Part shown: in pieces, positions 1 through 10,689 of the stretch
Position numbering within the stretch: the stretch's first letter is position 1
Layout of the letters: each line of letters opens with the position of its first letter
Notes under the pieces: model-generated
Told to the model about the DNA's origin: nothing
The model's input: only the letters and a program-made list of their open reading frames with translations
Databases searched by the model: none
From: Beta vulgaris subsp. vulgaris
Taxonomy: Eukaryota; Streptophyta; Magnoliopsida; Caryophyllales; Amaranthaceae
Direction of reading: 5' to 3'
Length of the DNA stretch: 64,000 nucleotides
Assembly (NCBI RefSeq): GCF_026745355.1
Contig: NC_079202.1
Location: 36,841,043-36,905,042 of the forward strand
Made by a program: the position numbers and the translations under genes

Positions 1-308
1 TTTCGTGTTTGGAATTTCTACTATAACCTTATTGTTAGCACTTGTCAAATTGTTGTTTTCTCTTGGTGGTATGGTGGTGTTCATTTGGTTGATTTCCTTG
101 GTTTGTGTCTTGGACTCTTGGTTGTCATTGTGGTGATTGATGAAGTTTGTTGTTATTGTTGTGGTTGTTGATGAGTCATGGACTTGTATGAGGGTGTTTG
201 GTGTGAGTGTGGGTGAGACTTGGTGTTGGTATAGGCGTGGGTGGGTGGAGCAAGCCTCGGAGAAGCCTTCGTGGGCGAGCGAACGAAGCTCGTAGGCCAC
301 GGCAGAAC

Positions 309-402
309 GCTGCTCGCGACTCGCTAGCCTCGTCGCGACTCGCGACGACTCACGACAGCTGGCTGTCGCGACCAGCGATGCTCGTCGCACCTTGCGACGA
401 GG
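309..402. repeat. CG-rich cluster of TCGCGAC-type motifs in the LTR
   Basis: About 90 bases carry many overlapping direct and inverted copies of tcgcgac, gtcgcga and cgacga in otherwise AT-rich DNA. It is far richer in CpG than its surroundings. It may be a promoter or structural part of the LTR, or a short foreign piece; the sequence does not decide. Confidence 0.6.
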
Positions 403-744
403 GTCTGTCCCCTGGGTCGTGCTGCTGTGTTTTAATTTCCTTTTTGGCTTACAGCTTGTGTATCTTGGCTTGGTTGGTCTTAGGTATGTATACTAAGGGT
501 GTATGAGTAATCTTTGGTTGATTAAAGTGCTTCATTAAGGGTAGGTGCCCATTTGTGACGGGTAGCTCTTGATTATGAGTCTTGAAATGTGCCGGTTGTT
601 AGTGTTGGCTATGCAAACTCATGATAGAACCTTGATGGGTAAGATTGATTGAGTTCCGCTTATAACTTGTTTATATTGACGGTTGGATTTGGTTGATGTA
701 TGCTTGATATTTATGCTTCACGTTGTTGGATAGTGTGACTCTAG

Positions 745-1005
745 GAACGGTATGGTTTTAGAGGTCTTCATTAGGTAATCCTAAGAATAGTGTGGTTCTA
801 GGAACTTGAGTTTGAATTCCTAAGGGTGGTATGGTCCTAGGATTTGGTTACTTAACCTTGGGCGGTATGGTCCATTGGTTCCCTACGGGTGGTATGATCC
901 GTAGTAATATAGCTATTCGAAAAGGGAGGTATGGTTCCTCAAATATGCAACGTAGGCCTTGGGCGGCATGGTCCAATGAGTCTACTCACAGACGGTATGG
1001 TCTGT
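745..1005 (+). repeat. Degenerate GGTATGGT repeat in the LTR
   Basis: The motif ggtatggt, or a one-base variant, recurs about eight times at spacings of roughly 25-40 bases (near 749, 789, 830, 863, 889, 927, 963 and 993). It is usually preceded by gggc or gggt and followed by tcc or tct. The regular spacing suggests an old tandem array inside the LTR, possibly a protein-binding enhancer region. Confidence 0.65.
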
Positions 1006-1686
1006 TATGTTTGAGCTCGTTGACCGCATTTGTTGCATGGTTGACGGGGTTTGGTTGTATTGGTAGAGTGTCTAGTTGTTTTAACGGTCGTTTGTATCTT
1101 TGGGCGAGTATGGTGGTTGATATTGTATTTCTGATGTTGTTTCTAATTATTTAAGTTCTTATCAGTTTCTATATGAGCTGGGAGAACTGCTAGTTACTCC
1201 CCACTGATTGTGAAAATTGTTGAATCTTTATGCAGATGGCGACACTGTTTAGAGTGGTCATAATTTTGGATCGGGGTTGTGTGTTTTACCCGTGTGCGCA
1301 AAGAAGTGGGGCTTGTCATAGTGGATGAGCATTCCAAAGCTGGATTTAGGACTAGTTACTTAGTTGGTTATAAGTAGCTACTTCTAGTTTTGACTTATGT
1401 TTTGGAACTACAGATTTCAGTTGTTTTACTCGGTTTTGAGATTTCTTTGGTGGTTTTATGACTCTTTTGAGACTTGTGGGAGATGAGGGTATGGGACCTC
1501 GTTTTCCCTTTTTATATATTCACCTTGGAGTTGACTTATGCTTATGATGGCTTATTCTATTTATAGTTCATGTTCTACTCCATAGAGTAGCATCTCCGTC
1601 CCATTTGTATTTCCGCTGCCTTTATTCATTCCATTTTCCTTATTTTTAGTCTTTGCTCTTCTTTGTTTTGGACGGGATGTTATAGT

Positions 1687-1698
1687 TGGTATCAGAGC
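1687..1698 (+). other. Primer-binding site, initiator tRNA-Met type
   Basis: The sequence tggtatcagagc starts two bases after the LTR end. It is the usual complement of the 3' end of plant initiator Met tRNA and primes minus-strand DNA synthesis in Tekay-type and many other plant retrotransposons. Its position confirms the LTR boundary and the plus orientation of the element. Confidence 0.93.
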
Positions 1699-1918
1699 AA
1701 AACGTTCCAGAAGCTCTGTTTAAGTTGCTACTACTTCCTAGAGAATGAGTAGACTTGTGACTAGGATTACTAGTGTCTTAGGCTTCAAGTCTAGAGTGTA
1801 TGAGAGTTACCTGGGTAGGAAAGCTAACCTGGGGAAACATTTTGTTTACTATGTTTATCGATTTAATGCTTGCTTATGTGACTTTGATAGACTAATGTGA
1901 GAGTTTTTGTTTTGTAGT

Positions 1919-3037
1919 ATGCCTCCACGACAACAGTTAGCTGCTAGAAAGGAAGCTGCGCGTCGTCGTCGCGTAAGTCTGGAAAATGCTTTCATCTCTT
2001 TGGCTAATAGAGCTGTTTCTTCTGGTAGTGGGCAGTCTGCTTTCGAACGGTTTGACCGTCATAGGCCCCCTACTTATGATGGTGTTGCTGACCCTGTGAC
2101 TCTAGAAAATTGGTTAAGGGAGATGGAGAAGCTCTTCACGGCAACAAACTGCTCTGCTGCCGAAATGGTACCTATTGGGACCTACTATTTGAAGAAAGAG
2201 GCGGATAATTGGTGGGGTACGTTGAAGGATGTGTTTATGGCTACAGCTGGTTTTGGGTGGACCCAGTTCTCCGCCAAGCTGAAAGAGAGATTCTACCCTA
2301 ATGAGTTGCGCTGGCAAAAACAGGAGGAGTTTCTATCTCTGACTCAAGGGAATATGGATATCCAGAAGTACACCGACCGCTTCACAGAGCTGTCTAAATT
2401 CGCTGGTACTGTTATTCCCACCGAGGATGAGAGGGTTAAGAGGTATATAAAGAAAATGAATCCGAGGGTAAGGACTCTGGTGCTGTGTTCGGGGGTTACC
2501 ACTTTCCAAGCTGCTTATGAGATGGCACTGAGTGTTCATGCATCAGTGAGAGAGGAAGAAGTTGTTAAGGCCGCATCTGTAAGGAAGCCTTTCCCGTCTG
2601 TTGCTCCTGGTCCGGCTAAGAAGCCGAGGTTTGCGTCGAGTTTCCGTGGTGGATACCAAGGCTCCAATTCTAGGCAGGGTTTTGATTCGTCCAAGTGTCG
2701 AAGGTGTGAGAAGCCCGTGCATCCGGGGAAGGATTGTGAGGGTGCTGCCATTGTTTGCTTCTATTGTAGGGAAGCGGGTCACAAGAGTTATGAGTGTCCC
2801 AAGAATCCGAGGGCTACGGCTAAGCCCCCTGTTCCTCCTAGTCATTCTGCTCCGCCAAAGAATCGGGTTTACAGTATGACTCATTCCGACGCCGATGTTC
2901 ATCCCGACGTCATCTCTGGTACCTTTCTTGTTAATTCTGTTCCTGCTTCTGTGTTGTTTGATTCTGGTGCTTCCGTGTCTTGTGCGTCTAATTCTTTTGC
3001 CAAGAAAGCTAAATTGACTTCGACTTCTCCTATTTGA
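1919..3037 (+). pseudogene. Gag and start of protease, Ty3/gypsy chromovirus
   Basis: The probable start is the ATG at 1919 (MPPRQQLAARKEAARRRR), twelve bases inside the longer frame that opens at 1907. The product is the retroviral-type capsid precursor. Its middle has the Ty3 gag signature around ENWLREMEKLF and the FYPNELRWQKQEEF block. It carries two CX2CX4HX4C zinc knuckles (CRRCEKPVHPGKDC at about 2697-2738 and CFYCREAGHKSYEC at about 2757-2798) that bind RNA. The aspartic protease active-site motif DSGAS is at 2960-2974. The frame ends at a stop at 3035, where the protease continues in another frame, so a frameshift breaks the gag-pol precursor. The copy is not expected to be active. 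Confidence 0.9.
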
Positions 3038-3558
3038 ACTCTTATTTCTCTACCTTCTGTGAGAATTACCCTTGTTTGGCCGAATATTATGGAGTGCCTA
3101 TCTCTGTGTTGGGTATTGATCTTCCTGCCGATCTCAAGGCTTTCTCCATGGTCGAGTTTGATGTTATTTTGGGCATGGACTGGTTGTTCAAGTATCGTGC
3201 TTAGATTCATTGCCGCGATCAAAAAGTGACTCTTCGTAGTCCGTGTGGCAAGCGTATCTCCTATAGTGGAGTGGTGTTGAAGAAGAGAGTAAAGATCGTA
3301 TCTGCTCTCAAAATGCAACGGCTCCGTCAAAAAGGGGAGCAAGTGTTCCTCTGCATGGTGAAAGATTTGACCCAAGAGGTGAAATTAGAGGACATTCCCG
3401 TTGTCCGTGAGTATCCGGACGTCTTTCCTGATGAGCTACCGGGTATCCCTCCTGAAAGAGAAGTTGAGTTCAGCATTGACTTGACTCCTGCAACTGCTCC
3501 TCTGTCAAAGGCCCCGTATAGGATGGCGCCTGCCGAGTTGCAAGAGTTGAAGACTTAG
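3038..3558 (+). pseudogene. Protease C-terminus and linker to reverse transcriptase, broken
   Basis: Protease continues one frame over from gag, with recognisable blocks around EYYGVPISVLGIDLP and FDVILGMDWL (about 3157-3186), the conserved C-terminal protease motif. An in-frame TAG at about 3202-3204 and another at 3556-3558, just before the RT block, interrupt it. The second stop sits where family members usually have a glutamine, so a C-to-T change (CAG to TAG) is likely; this is inference. The segment joins protease to RT in the single-ORF gag-pol typical of Tekay. Confidence 0.85.
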
Positions 3559-4629
3559 TTGCAAAAACTGATTGATAAGGGATTTATTAGGCCAAGTGTC
3601 TCGCCGTGGGGTGCTCCTGTTCTGTTTGTCAAAAAGAAAGATGGGGGTATGCGGCTTTGCATCGATTATCGAGAATTGAACAAGGTGACTAGGCGGAACC
3701 GGTATCCCTTGCCCCGCATTGAGGATCTGTTTGACCAGCTAAAGGGTGCAAGAGTATTCTCAAAGATAGATTTGAGGTCAGGTTATCACCAGATTTCGGT
3801 GAAGAAGGAGGATATTCCTAAGACCGCTTTCCGTACAAGATATGGGCACTATGAGTTTGTTGTCATGCCCTTTGGTCTTACTAATGCCCCTGCTGTATTC
3901 ATGGATCAGATGAACCGCTCTTTCCATGAGTTCCTGGATTCGTGTGTAGTTGTTTTTATCGACGATATCCTGGTGTACTCTAAGAATGAAGAAGAGCATG
4001 AGAAGCATCTAAGGTTGATCTTGGGTATTCTGAGGCAACAGAAATGGTTTGCAAAGTTCTCCAAGTGTGAGTTCTGGCTGAAGGAGGTGTCGTTCCTAGG
4101 CCATGTTATCAGCAAGGATGGAGTTATGGTGGATCCTTCCAAAGTTAGAGCTGTGGTGGATTGGGAGAGTCCTAAAAATGTTTCCGAGATCTGGAGTTTC
4201 CTTGGTCTTGCTGATTACTATTGGAGGTTTCTCAAGGACTTCTCAAGGATAGCTCAGCCGTTGACTAAATTGATGAAGGAGGAGAGCAAGTTCCTGTGGT
4301 CCGAAGAGTGTGAAAAAGCATTCCAAGAATTGAAGAAGTGTCTCACTACCGCTCCTGTTCTAACCTTGCCTACTGAAGGGGTTGGGTTCGAAGTATATAG
4401 TGACGCATCGAAGCTCGGGTTGGGTTGTGTTCTTATGCAACAAGGAAAAGTGGTGGCGTATGCATCCAGGCAGTTGAAGGTGCATGAAAAGAATTACCCT
4501 ACTCATGATTTGGAGTTGGCTGCGGTGGTGTTCGCTCTTAAAATCTGGCGTCACTATCTGTATGGGGTTTCGTGTAGGGTTTTACCGACCACAAAAGCCT
4601 CAAGTATATCTTCACTCAAAGAGATTTGA
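3559..4629 (+). pseudogene. Reverse transcriptase and RNase H, Ty3/gypsy
   Basis: RT would copy the element RNA into DNA, and RNase H would remove the RNA strand. Visible RT blocks are [30 protein letters not shown] and the catalytic FIDD at about 3955-3966 (the family form of YxDD). RNase H begins near [17 protein letters not shown], with its catalytic Asp. A one-base deletion near 4578-4583 shifts the frame, and the open frame runs out at 4627. The protein resumes in the next frame at about 4584. RT itself is free of stops, so the copy is old but not ancient. Confidence 0.92.
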
Positions 4630-5942
4630 ATATGAGGCAGAGGAGATGGTTGGAGCTGATCAAGGATTACGATCTGCAGCTTGATTACCATGAGGGCAAA
4701 GCTAATGTGGTTACGGACGCTCTCAGCCGTAAGTCGAAGCATTCTCTTAATGCGGTTAGAATTCCGCCGAGAGACTTATGTGATGAATTTCGGAAGCTCG
4801 AAATCGAGGTGGTACCTCAGGGTTCGGTAGAAACTCTCTGTGCTATGAGTGTCGAGCCTGCCTTGTTCCAAGAGTTGCGAGAGAAGCAGAAAAATGATCC
4901 TAAGTTGGAAAAGATCCACGTAGCTCAGGCTCAGGGTCGAGCCGAAAATTTCGAAGTCGATTCCGAGGGAGGTCTAAAGTTTATGAGTCGTTGGTGTGTG
5001 CCTAATGACTTAGAGCTTAAGAAGAAGATTCTCGAAGAAGCTCATTGTACTCCCTACTCTGTTCATCCTGGGGGTGATAAGCTTTACAAGGATCTCAAGG
5101 CTAACTTCTGGTGGCCTTGCATGAAGAGGGAAGTGGCCGAATTTGTGGCTAGGTGTCTGGTGTGTCAAAAGGTCAAGATCGAGCATCAAAGACTAGGTGG
5201 TTTGCTACAACCATTACCAATTCCCGCGTGGAAGTTTGATTCTATCTCGATGGACTTTGTTATGGGTCTTCCAAGAGCTGCTGGTGGTAAGAGTGCTGTG
5301 TGGGTGATTGTGGACCGATTGACTAAGGTGGCTCGGTTTATTCCGATGAAGAATACTTGGTCTATGAAGGAGTTAGCGGAAGCTTATGCTAATGAAATCA
5401 TTCGATTGCATGGTGTTCCGAAGGATATAGTATCTGATCGTGACCCGAAATTTTTGTCTCATTTCTGGATTGCTCTGCAAGAAGCTTTTGGTACTAAGTT
5501 GAAATTGAGTACCGCTTTCCACACTGCTACGGATGGGCAAACTGAGAGGACTATTCAGACTCTGGAGGATATGCTCCGTGCTTGTGCTTTGGAATTTCAA
5601 GAGTCTTGGTTGAAGTCATTGAACTTGGTGGAGTTCTCTTACAACAACAGTTACCATGCTAGCATTCAGATGGCTCCTTATGAGGCCTTGTATGGGCGAA
5701 AGTGTCGCAGTCCTACTTGTTGGAGCGACATAAGTGACTCGTTAGTGTTGGGACCAGACTTGATCCAAGATACTGTTGAGCAAGTAAAGGTGATTCAGGC
5801 TAGAATGAAGGCTTCTCAAGATAGGCAGAGGTCTTATGCATACTTGCGTCGGAAGCCTATTTCTTACACCGTTGGAGATAAGGTGATGTTGAAAGTATCT
5901 ACGATGAAGGGAGTGGTGAGATTTGGCAAAAAGGCAAGTTAA
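4584..5942 (+). pseudogene. RNase H end and integrase, Ty3/gypsy
   Basis: The segment begins with the RNase H tail ([18 protein letters not shown]). It continues into the integrase HHCC zinc domain ([14 protein letters not shown] to CLVCQKVK, about 5039-5170) and the DDE catalytic core: Asp in [11 protein letters not shown] (about 5255), Asp in SDRDPKF (about 5440) and Glu in [11 protein letters not shown] (about 5540). Integrase would insert the cDNA into host DNA. A one-base deletion in the G run near 5930-5940 shifts the frame and creates the stop at 5940. Confidence 0.92.
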
Positions 5943-6138
5943 GCCCGAAGTATGTTGGCCCCTATGAGATTCTCGAGAGGATTGGGGAGGTGGCTTACAG
6001 GTTGGCTATGCCCCCTGAGTTGTCGAGGGTGCACGATGTGTTCCACGTGTCGCAGTTGCGGAGGTATCGCAGCGATCCGTCTCATGTCATTCCTATAGAG
6101 TCGGTCTCTATTGAGCCGAACATGACTTTTGAACATGA
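5943..6138 (+). pseudogene. Integrase C-terminus; chromodomain lost
   Basis: Integrase continues in the shifted frame with the GPY/F-type block (KYVGPYEI) and the VFHVSQLRRY motif that precedes the chromodomain in Tekay/Del chromoviruses. The expected chromodomain, polypurine tract and most of the 3' LTR are absent. The coding sequence runs directly into the last 183 bases of the LTR at 6139. The two donor regions share only a few bases at the join, so the join looks like an illegitimate-recombination deletion. Confidence 0.85.
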
Positions 6139-6321
6139 TTTTCCCTTTTTATATATTCACCTTGGAGTTGGCTTATGGTTATGATGGCTTATTCTATTTA
6201 TAGTTCATGTTCTACTCCATAGAGTAGCATCTCCGTCCCATTTGTATTTCCGCTGCCTTTATTCATTCCATTTTCCTTATTTTTAGTCTTTTCTCTTCTT
6301 TGTTTTGGACGGGATGTTACA
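6139..6321 (+). mobile_element. Truncated 3' LTR of the Ty3/gypsy element
   Basis: The 183 bases are collinear with 1502-1684, with four mismatches by eye, and end in TGTTACA. The upstream part of this LTR is missing. Bases 6322-6326 (cttgc) would be the right target-site duplication, but its left partner is outside the window. Confidence 0.92.
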
Positions 6322-6754
6322 CTTGCAGTGAGATCTGCATGTTAATGAAAATGGGGGGGTGAGGATGTGGGTAAAAGGAAGGAGTTAGTTGTGGGTAAAG
6401 GGAAGGGAGTTGTTGTTGATGGTGGGAGAAGGGTTGTTGTGTTTGCGCTGGCAGCCCTACAACCACTGTTGGGCTCAGGTAGATTGAAGAGGAAGCTAAC
6501 CTTGGCGTCTTTGCCATAAAAAGAAGAAATAAAGTGGAGTGCCACTCTACTCCCTCCTGTTAAAAACAGCAGCCCCCGGAAGAATAGGGTTGGGCCATGG
6601 AGTGGAATTGATGAGGATGCATGTGACCCAACAGTGTTGCAATTCATGAAGGGTTATGTCCCTTCATTCAGGAAGCATTACATGTGATGAGTCCCACATC
6701 AAACAACATCCTAATTTGGTGATTTCTTACTCCTTTAATGCTTTTTATAATATT
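6322..6754. other. Flank of the gypsy element, unassigned
   Basis: G-rich on the plus strand, with minus-strand open frames of up to 101 codons that are Pro/Ser/Thr-rich and match no family I recognise. The string ta-ctccctcct at 6547-6557 resembles a mariner/Stowaway end. It could be the left terminus of the mariner-like element whose right end is at 11312, but the match beyond the first 12 bases is poor. Confidence 0.3.
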
Positions 6755-7440
6755 TCTTACTCCTAATATTTGTGGCTTTACTTGTGATGATGAGTCCCTG
6801 AAATTTCTGCTTCACTGTGTTGGTTAAGGATTTACTTGTGATGAGTCCCCAACTACTATGTTGAGCATGTTGGATTATGTTGTTAAAAGGTTGATCATGT
6901 TGTTAAAGGTTAAGTTTTTACTGTCCCTAATATTTGTGGCTTTAATTGTGATTACTTCATGAACTTTATGCCTCACCGTGTTGGTTAGGGTTGTGTTAGT
7001 ATGTTGAACATGTTGGGTTATTTTGTTAAAAGGTTCATTATGTGGTTAAAATTTCAATTTCTACTTGCCCTAATTTCTGTGGCTTTTATTGTGATTACTC
7101 CATGCACTTTATGCCTCACTGTGTGGGTTAGGGTTGTGTTAGTATGTTGAACATGTTGGATTATGTTGTTAAAAGGTTGATTATATTGAATTGTCCCTAA
7201 TATGAATGGCTTTACTTGTGATAAGTCCCTGAACTTTGTGGCTTATGTTGTTAAAGCCTAAGTTTCTACTGTCCCTAATATTTGTGGCTGTAATTGTGAT
7301 GACTCCCCGAACTTTGTGCCTCACTGTGTTGGATAAGGCTTGTAGTATGCTGGGGTTTTTGGCTTATGATGTTAAAGGTTCATTATTGACTGTTCCTAAT
7401 TTTATTATTGACCCAATTGTGATGAGTCCATGAATTGTGT
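6755..7440. repeat. Degenerate tandem repeat, about 75-165 bp units
   Basis: About five imperfect copies of a block that begins ccctaatatttgtggc and goes on through a gatgagtccctgaa-like stretch, a cctcactgtgttggttagg stretch and a gttgttaaaaggtt stretch. Copies begin near 6760, 6923, 7068, 7195 and 7270. No coding sequence is seen. The array probably belongs to the non-coding part of the neighbouring mariner-like element. Confidence 0.7.
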
Positions 7441-7499
7441 GCTAAGGTTGTTGGCTAATGATATAAATGGTTGGCTTTTAATTGTCCCTAATGCATGCA

Positions 7500-7870
7500 C
7501 TACTTTAGAGTCCCTTATAGCCACCCAATCCATATGATGAAGTGACTCAAAACTCTAAACCAAGGTTTGAATTGCTCCAGAGTTTACTCTGTTGAGGTAA
7601 CAAACCTTGTATTCAATGAGTTAATTTTTGTTATCCCTGATGGATTATTACAGGTCAAATGATGATCCATGATGTGAGTTTGGTTTCACCCTGCCTTAGT
7701 TAGAGTTGTAGTTATTAGTCCCCTGTACATCCAAATGATGAAGGGACTCATTAACTCTTAAAACAGGGACTGATTGGCTCCAGAGTTAACTCTTTTGAGG
7801 TAACATATCCTGTTTTTAATGAGTAAAAGAACCATATCCCTGATGGATTAAAGTAGGAGCAAAGTGGACC
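7500..7870. repeat. Two-copy direct repeat, about 160 bp each
   Basis: A block at about 7505-7670 recurs at about 7715-7870. Shared strings include atgatgaag-gactca, gctccagagtt-actct, gaggtaaca and tatccctgatggatta. The copies have diverged visibly. No gene is seen here. Confidence 0.6.
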
Positions 7871-8138
7871 AAACATTTTTTTAAAACTTAAATTGAATAA
7901 AGTTCACCGTATAAACTTGACTGCATCTACAAACCTAGGTTGATATGCATACCTGTAATCTATACAAAAGATTTACCTTAGCTATATTTGGATGCATACC
8001 ATTAACAACATAAAAGTTAGTATGCATCAACCTAAACAATTTTAAAACACAAACAGTTATTGTCCATCCAATTTCAGTTTACAAAAAAAAAAAAAATGCG
8101 TATCAGATTTCACACTAAGAATAAGGTTTGTGCAATAG

Positions 8139-9620
8139 TCAACCATGTAGTGTAGCAGTGAAAATAAAAAACTTACATGTACTTCTTCTTCTATGCATCA
8201 CACCATTGCACATACACCCGTTAGTCTGCATCCACTTCAAAAAAAACTCCATTGGATTATATTCAACCAAAATCACCTTGTCATTCAAGTAGTCCATTGC
8301 ATCATCAATTAGTTCTTGATCCACTGTCACATTCTTAGGTAGTAGCCCAACCTATCTAATTTGATCTTCCCATGGTGAGGGTTCTTGTAGTTGTTTCCCC
8401 CTTTTACTTGTAAAATCTCAACCATGCAGTATTGAAGTTGTAACCATGTAAACTTTAATAATTGTGGGTCAAAGAACTCATATGATGCTTGCACTTTTTC
8501 AATTAACTCGTCAATGTTCTTAGGAAATGAGCTATACTGCAATGCTTGTATAGCATTAAAGTAATCTAGGTCTAAAATGTTTAAATCAGAGGACTGGGGG
8601 GCTGACATACCAATTTGATGTTAAACCCATTTCTTGTGGCTGCTTCAATGAAAGCTGGATTAGTTGGACTTATGTGTTGCCTTGCATTATCTTGTTGTAT
8701 CATAATTTTTTTTGAGAGATGAGCAGGCCATTTCCTCATGATTGTTGGTATAACTTGGTTGATAATCACATCCCTGATGACCACTTGGGTTATTCTCTCT
8801 ATTGGTTTTGTCTCAATAGTACATGTAACTATGTTTTTGCTTTTTTTTTTTGCTGCAACCCTTTCCACAAAATGATAGATACCAAATTTCCCATCATGGA
8901 TCATATGACCTTTCTTTGTCATACAATGGCCTTGAAATTACAGCCATAAACATAGCCTTTATATTGAACCTCTTTGACTATGTGCATTTGTGTGGCTCTT
9001 CTTCCCTGGGCAGTAAGTAGAATCTTCGCATGTCTGGGTTTAAATAAAACCATTTTTCATCAATATGAATGACATTCTATGATCCATGATGGGAAATTTG
9101 GTATCTATCATTGCTGGTTCATTAGTGTAGTGGGCTCAAACATTGTTGGTTCAGTTGCAGTGGCAAGTATGATGTGGGAAAGAACCCATTTCATCCTAGC
9201 AAGCTTATGTGCCTCTGTGAGGGCTGGGTGGTTGTTGGCAGTGTGTGATCTAAGCTTTCCCTTCTTAAGTAGCCTGAAAATAATACTGGGTGAAACATTA
9301 AGGTACCCTGCAAATGCCCTCACAACTGACCTGTAGCTTAGGGGACATGACTGAAGCCATTCCTCATCATATTTTATGATCTTTCTTCCACAATTGTCTT
9401 TTCACTTTGAGGTGACATCAAGTGGAACATCTTGATTCTCGCATTTTTTGCAAGTTTCTAAAGTCTGTGGACAGTAGTTCTGTGTATCCCAAATTATGTA
9501 GAAAGTTTTCTTTATGTACCCCAAAGTAACTTATCACCACTTTGAAGTTGAAACAGTTTCTCCACTAAGTGTCTTTTCTTCATTGGAGTTAATTTTTTCA
9601 TTGATTGTTGGGCTATGCAC
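8139..9620 (-). pseudogene. Mariner-like transposase (Tc1/mariner), broken
   Basis: Read on the minus strand from about 9620 to 8139. The N-terminal helix-turn-helix part has MKRHLVEKLFQLQSGDKLLWGT-like residues and RAFAGYLNVSPSIIFRLLKK (9323-9260). HIDEKWFYLNPDMRRFYLLP follows near 9070-9000 and holds the first catalytic Asp. IQQDNARQH (about 8695) holds the second, and the third lies in PQSSDLNILDLDYF (about 8600). This order is that of plant mariner-like DD39D transposases, which cut and paste at TA. Several frameshifts and stops, plus a 35-base inverted filler at 9078-9112, inactivate it. The flanking element is on the same strand, with its right end at 11312. Confidence 0.88.
8871..9112. 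repeat. 35-bp perfect inverted repeat inside the mariner transposase
   Basis: Bases 8871-8905 are the exact reverse complement of 9078-9112, with mismatches immediately outside on both sides. The 8871-8905 copy is in its normal place in the catalytic domain. The 9078-9112 copy sits between the HTH region and HIDEKWF, where the family has no such sequence, so it looks like an inserted inverted copy. Confidence 0.9.
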
Positions 9621-9762
9621 TGTGACCTCTGTTGTTTCTTGTATTGCAACATGTTAAATTTCTACTGCCACATCTTCTGAATCAGAGGTCTCATCAAGAA
9701 AAGCATGCCATCCCTCTTCTAACAACTGATCAACACTGAAGAACCTATCATCTTGTTTATTC

Positions 9763-10680
9763 TACATTTTTTTTTTTGCAATTCAAAGTTATTATTGATA
9801 ACAAAAAAAGAGAGAGTAGTGGTACAATCTATCAACACCAAGGGACAAGAACAAAGGAAAGAGCTCCCCTTACCTTCTAGGAAAGGCCTGGGAGCATCAA
9901 ACCAATAGCCTTACCCTTCTAACTCTACTCACTAGCATAGACACATAAACACACAAACCATTACCAAAGAAGAAGTTGTCTAGTACAGTCATTACACCTA
10001 CTAGCAACACGAAAACAAATCTGCCTAAAATTAGCTTTAGCATCCAGCATAAGACCCCCATAAACTTTTGCATTTCTTTGGAGCCATATATATCTGGTAC
10101 ATAGCTTCAGCAAACATCATACAATATAGTTGGGCTTTTGCTCCTTTCCTCTTACTCCTCAAGGCAACAACTTGAATTTCTTCAGCCAAATTTCTTCTGG
10201 TCACCACAACTTTCAAATGTTGCTGGCATACTGTCCATATGTTCTGAGAGAAGGGGTAGTCAAAGAATAAGTGGTGTATACTCTCACTAGCAACATTGCA
10301 TAGGGGGCATAAGTCATCATCTGTAATCCCCCAGGAGAATAACCCGTCCTTGGTAGCCAATCTATCATGGAGAATAAGCCAAGTAACAAATAAAGCTTTA
10401 GGGCTAGCTTTAATGTTGCATACAATTCTCTTCCATCTCACATGATCATGTTCACCCTGCATTAACAAATAAAGTTTTTTGATTGAAAGCACATTAGCCT
10501 GAAGCATGTGTGTAGCCTGCAGGTCATGAAAAATCTCTCTGCTCTCTAGCACCTTCTTCATGGACCATGACAACCTATTAGTTGTTGCCATGAGGAGGAT
10601 GTTTTGCTGTTTAATATAGTATTCATGCAGCCATTTGATCCATAACCTGTCTCGATTCTTCATTTTGCCCCTAGCAGATA
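9763..10680 (-). mobile_element. 5'-truncated L1-type LINE (zf-RVT end)
   Basis: A 208-codon minus frame (10663-10037) shows the C-terminal part of a LINE ORF2. DRLWIKWLHEYYIKQ is followed by a zf-RVT zinc finger (CPLCNVASESIHHLFFDYPFSQ), as in the complete LINE at 12964-17922. The T run at about 9764-9776 on the plus strand is the poly(A) tail of the minus-strand insertion. RT and endonuclease are absent, as in a typical 5' truncation. No clear target-site duplication was found. It lies within the mariner-like element. Confidence 0.82.
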
Positions 10681-10689
10681 TGGAAATGA

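Larger units (their letters stand above)
1..1684 (+). mobile_element. 5' LTR (partial) of a Tekay-like Ty3/gypsy element
   Basis: The last 183 bases (1502-1684) recur at 6139-6321 with four mismatches by eye. The LTR ends in TGTTATA, next to a primer-binding site at 1687. No TG start flanked by a copy of the putative 3' duplication (cttgc, 6322-6326) is seen, so the left end probably lies outside the window. The LTR is non-coding; two open frames of 99 and 107 codons in it have no recognisable domain. A CT-rich tract and polyadenylation-type sequence lie near the right end. Confidence 0.85.

Noticed and set aside
207..1154. Open frames of 99 and 107 codons at the start of the window
   Set aside because: They lie inside the LTR and run through the CpG cluster and the GGTATGGT array. 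Neither has a domain or a sensible start.
2114..3375. Several minus-strand frames opposite gag
   Set aside because: They are antisense shadows of a clear gag-protease frame.
6317..6647. Two overlapping minus-strand frames rich in Pro, Ser and Thr
   Set aside because: Low-complexity products of a G-rich plus strand; no known family, and they cross the LTR boundary.
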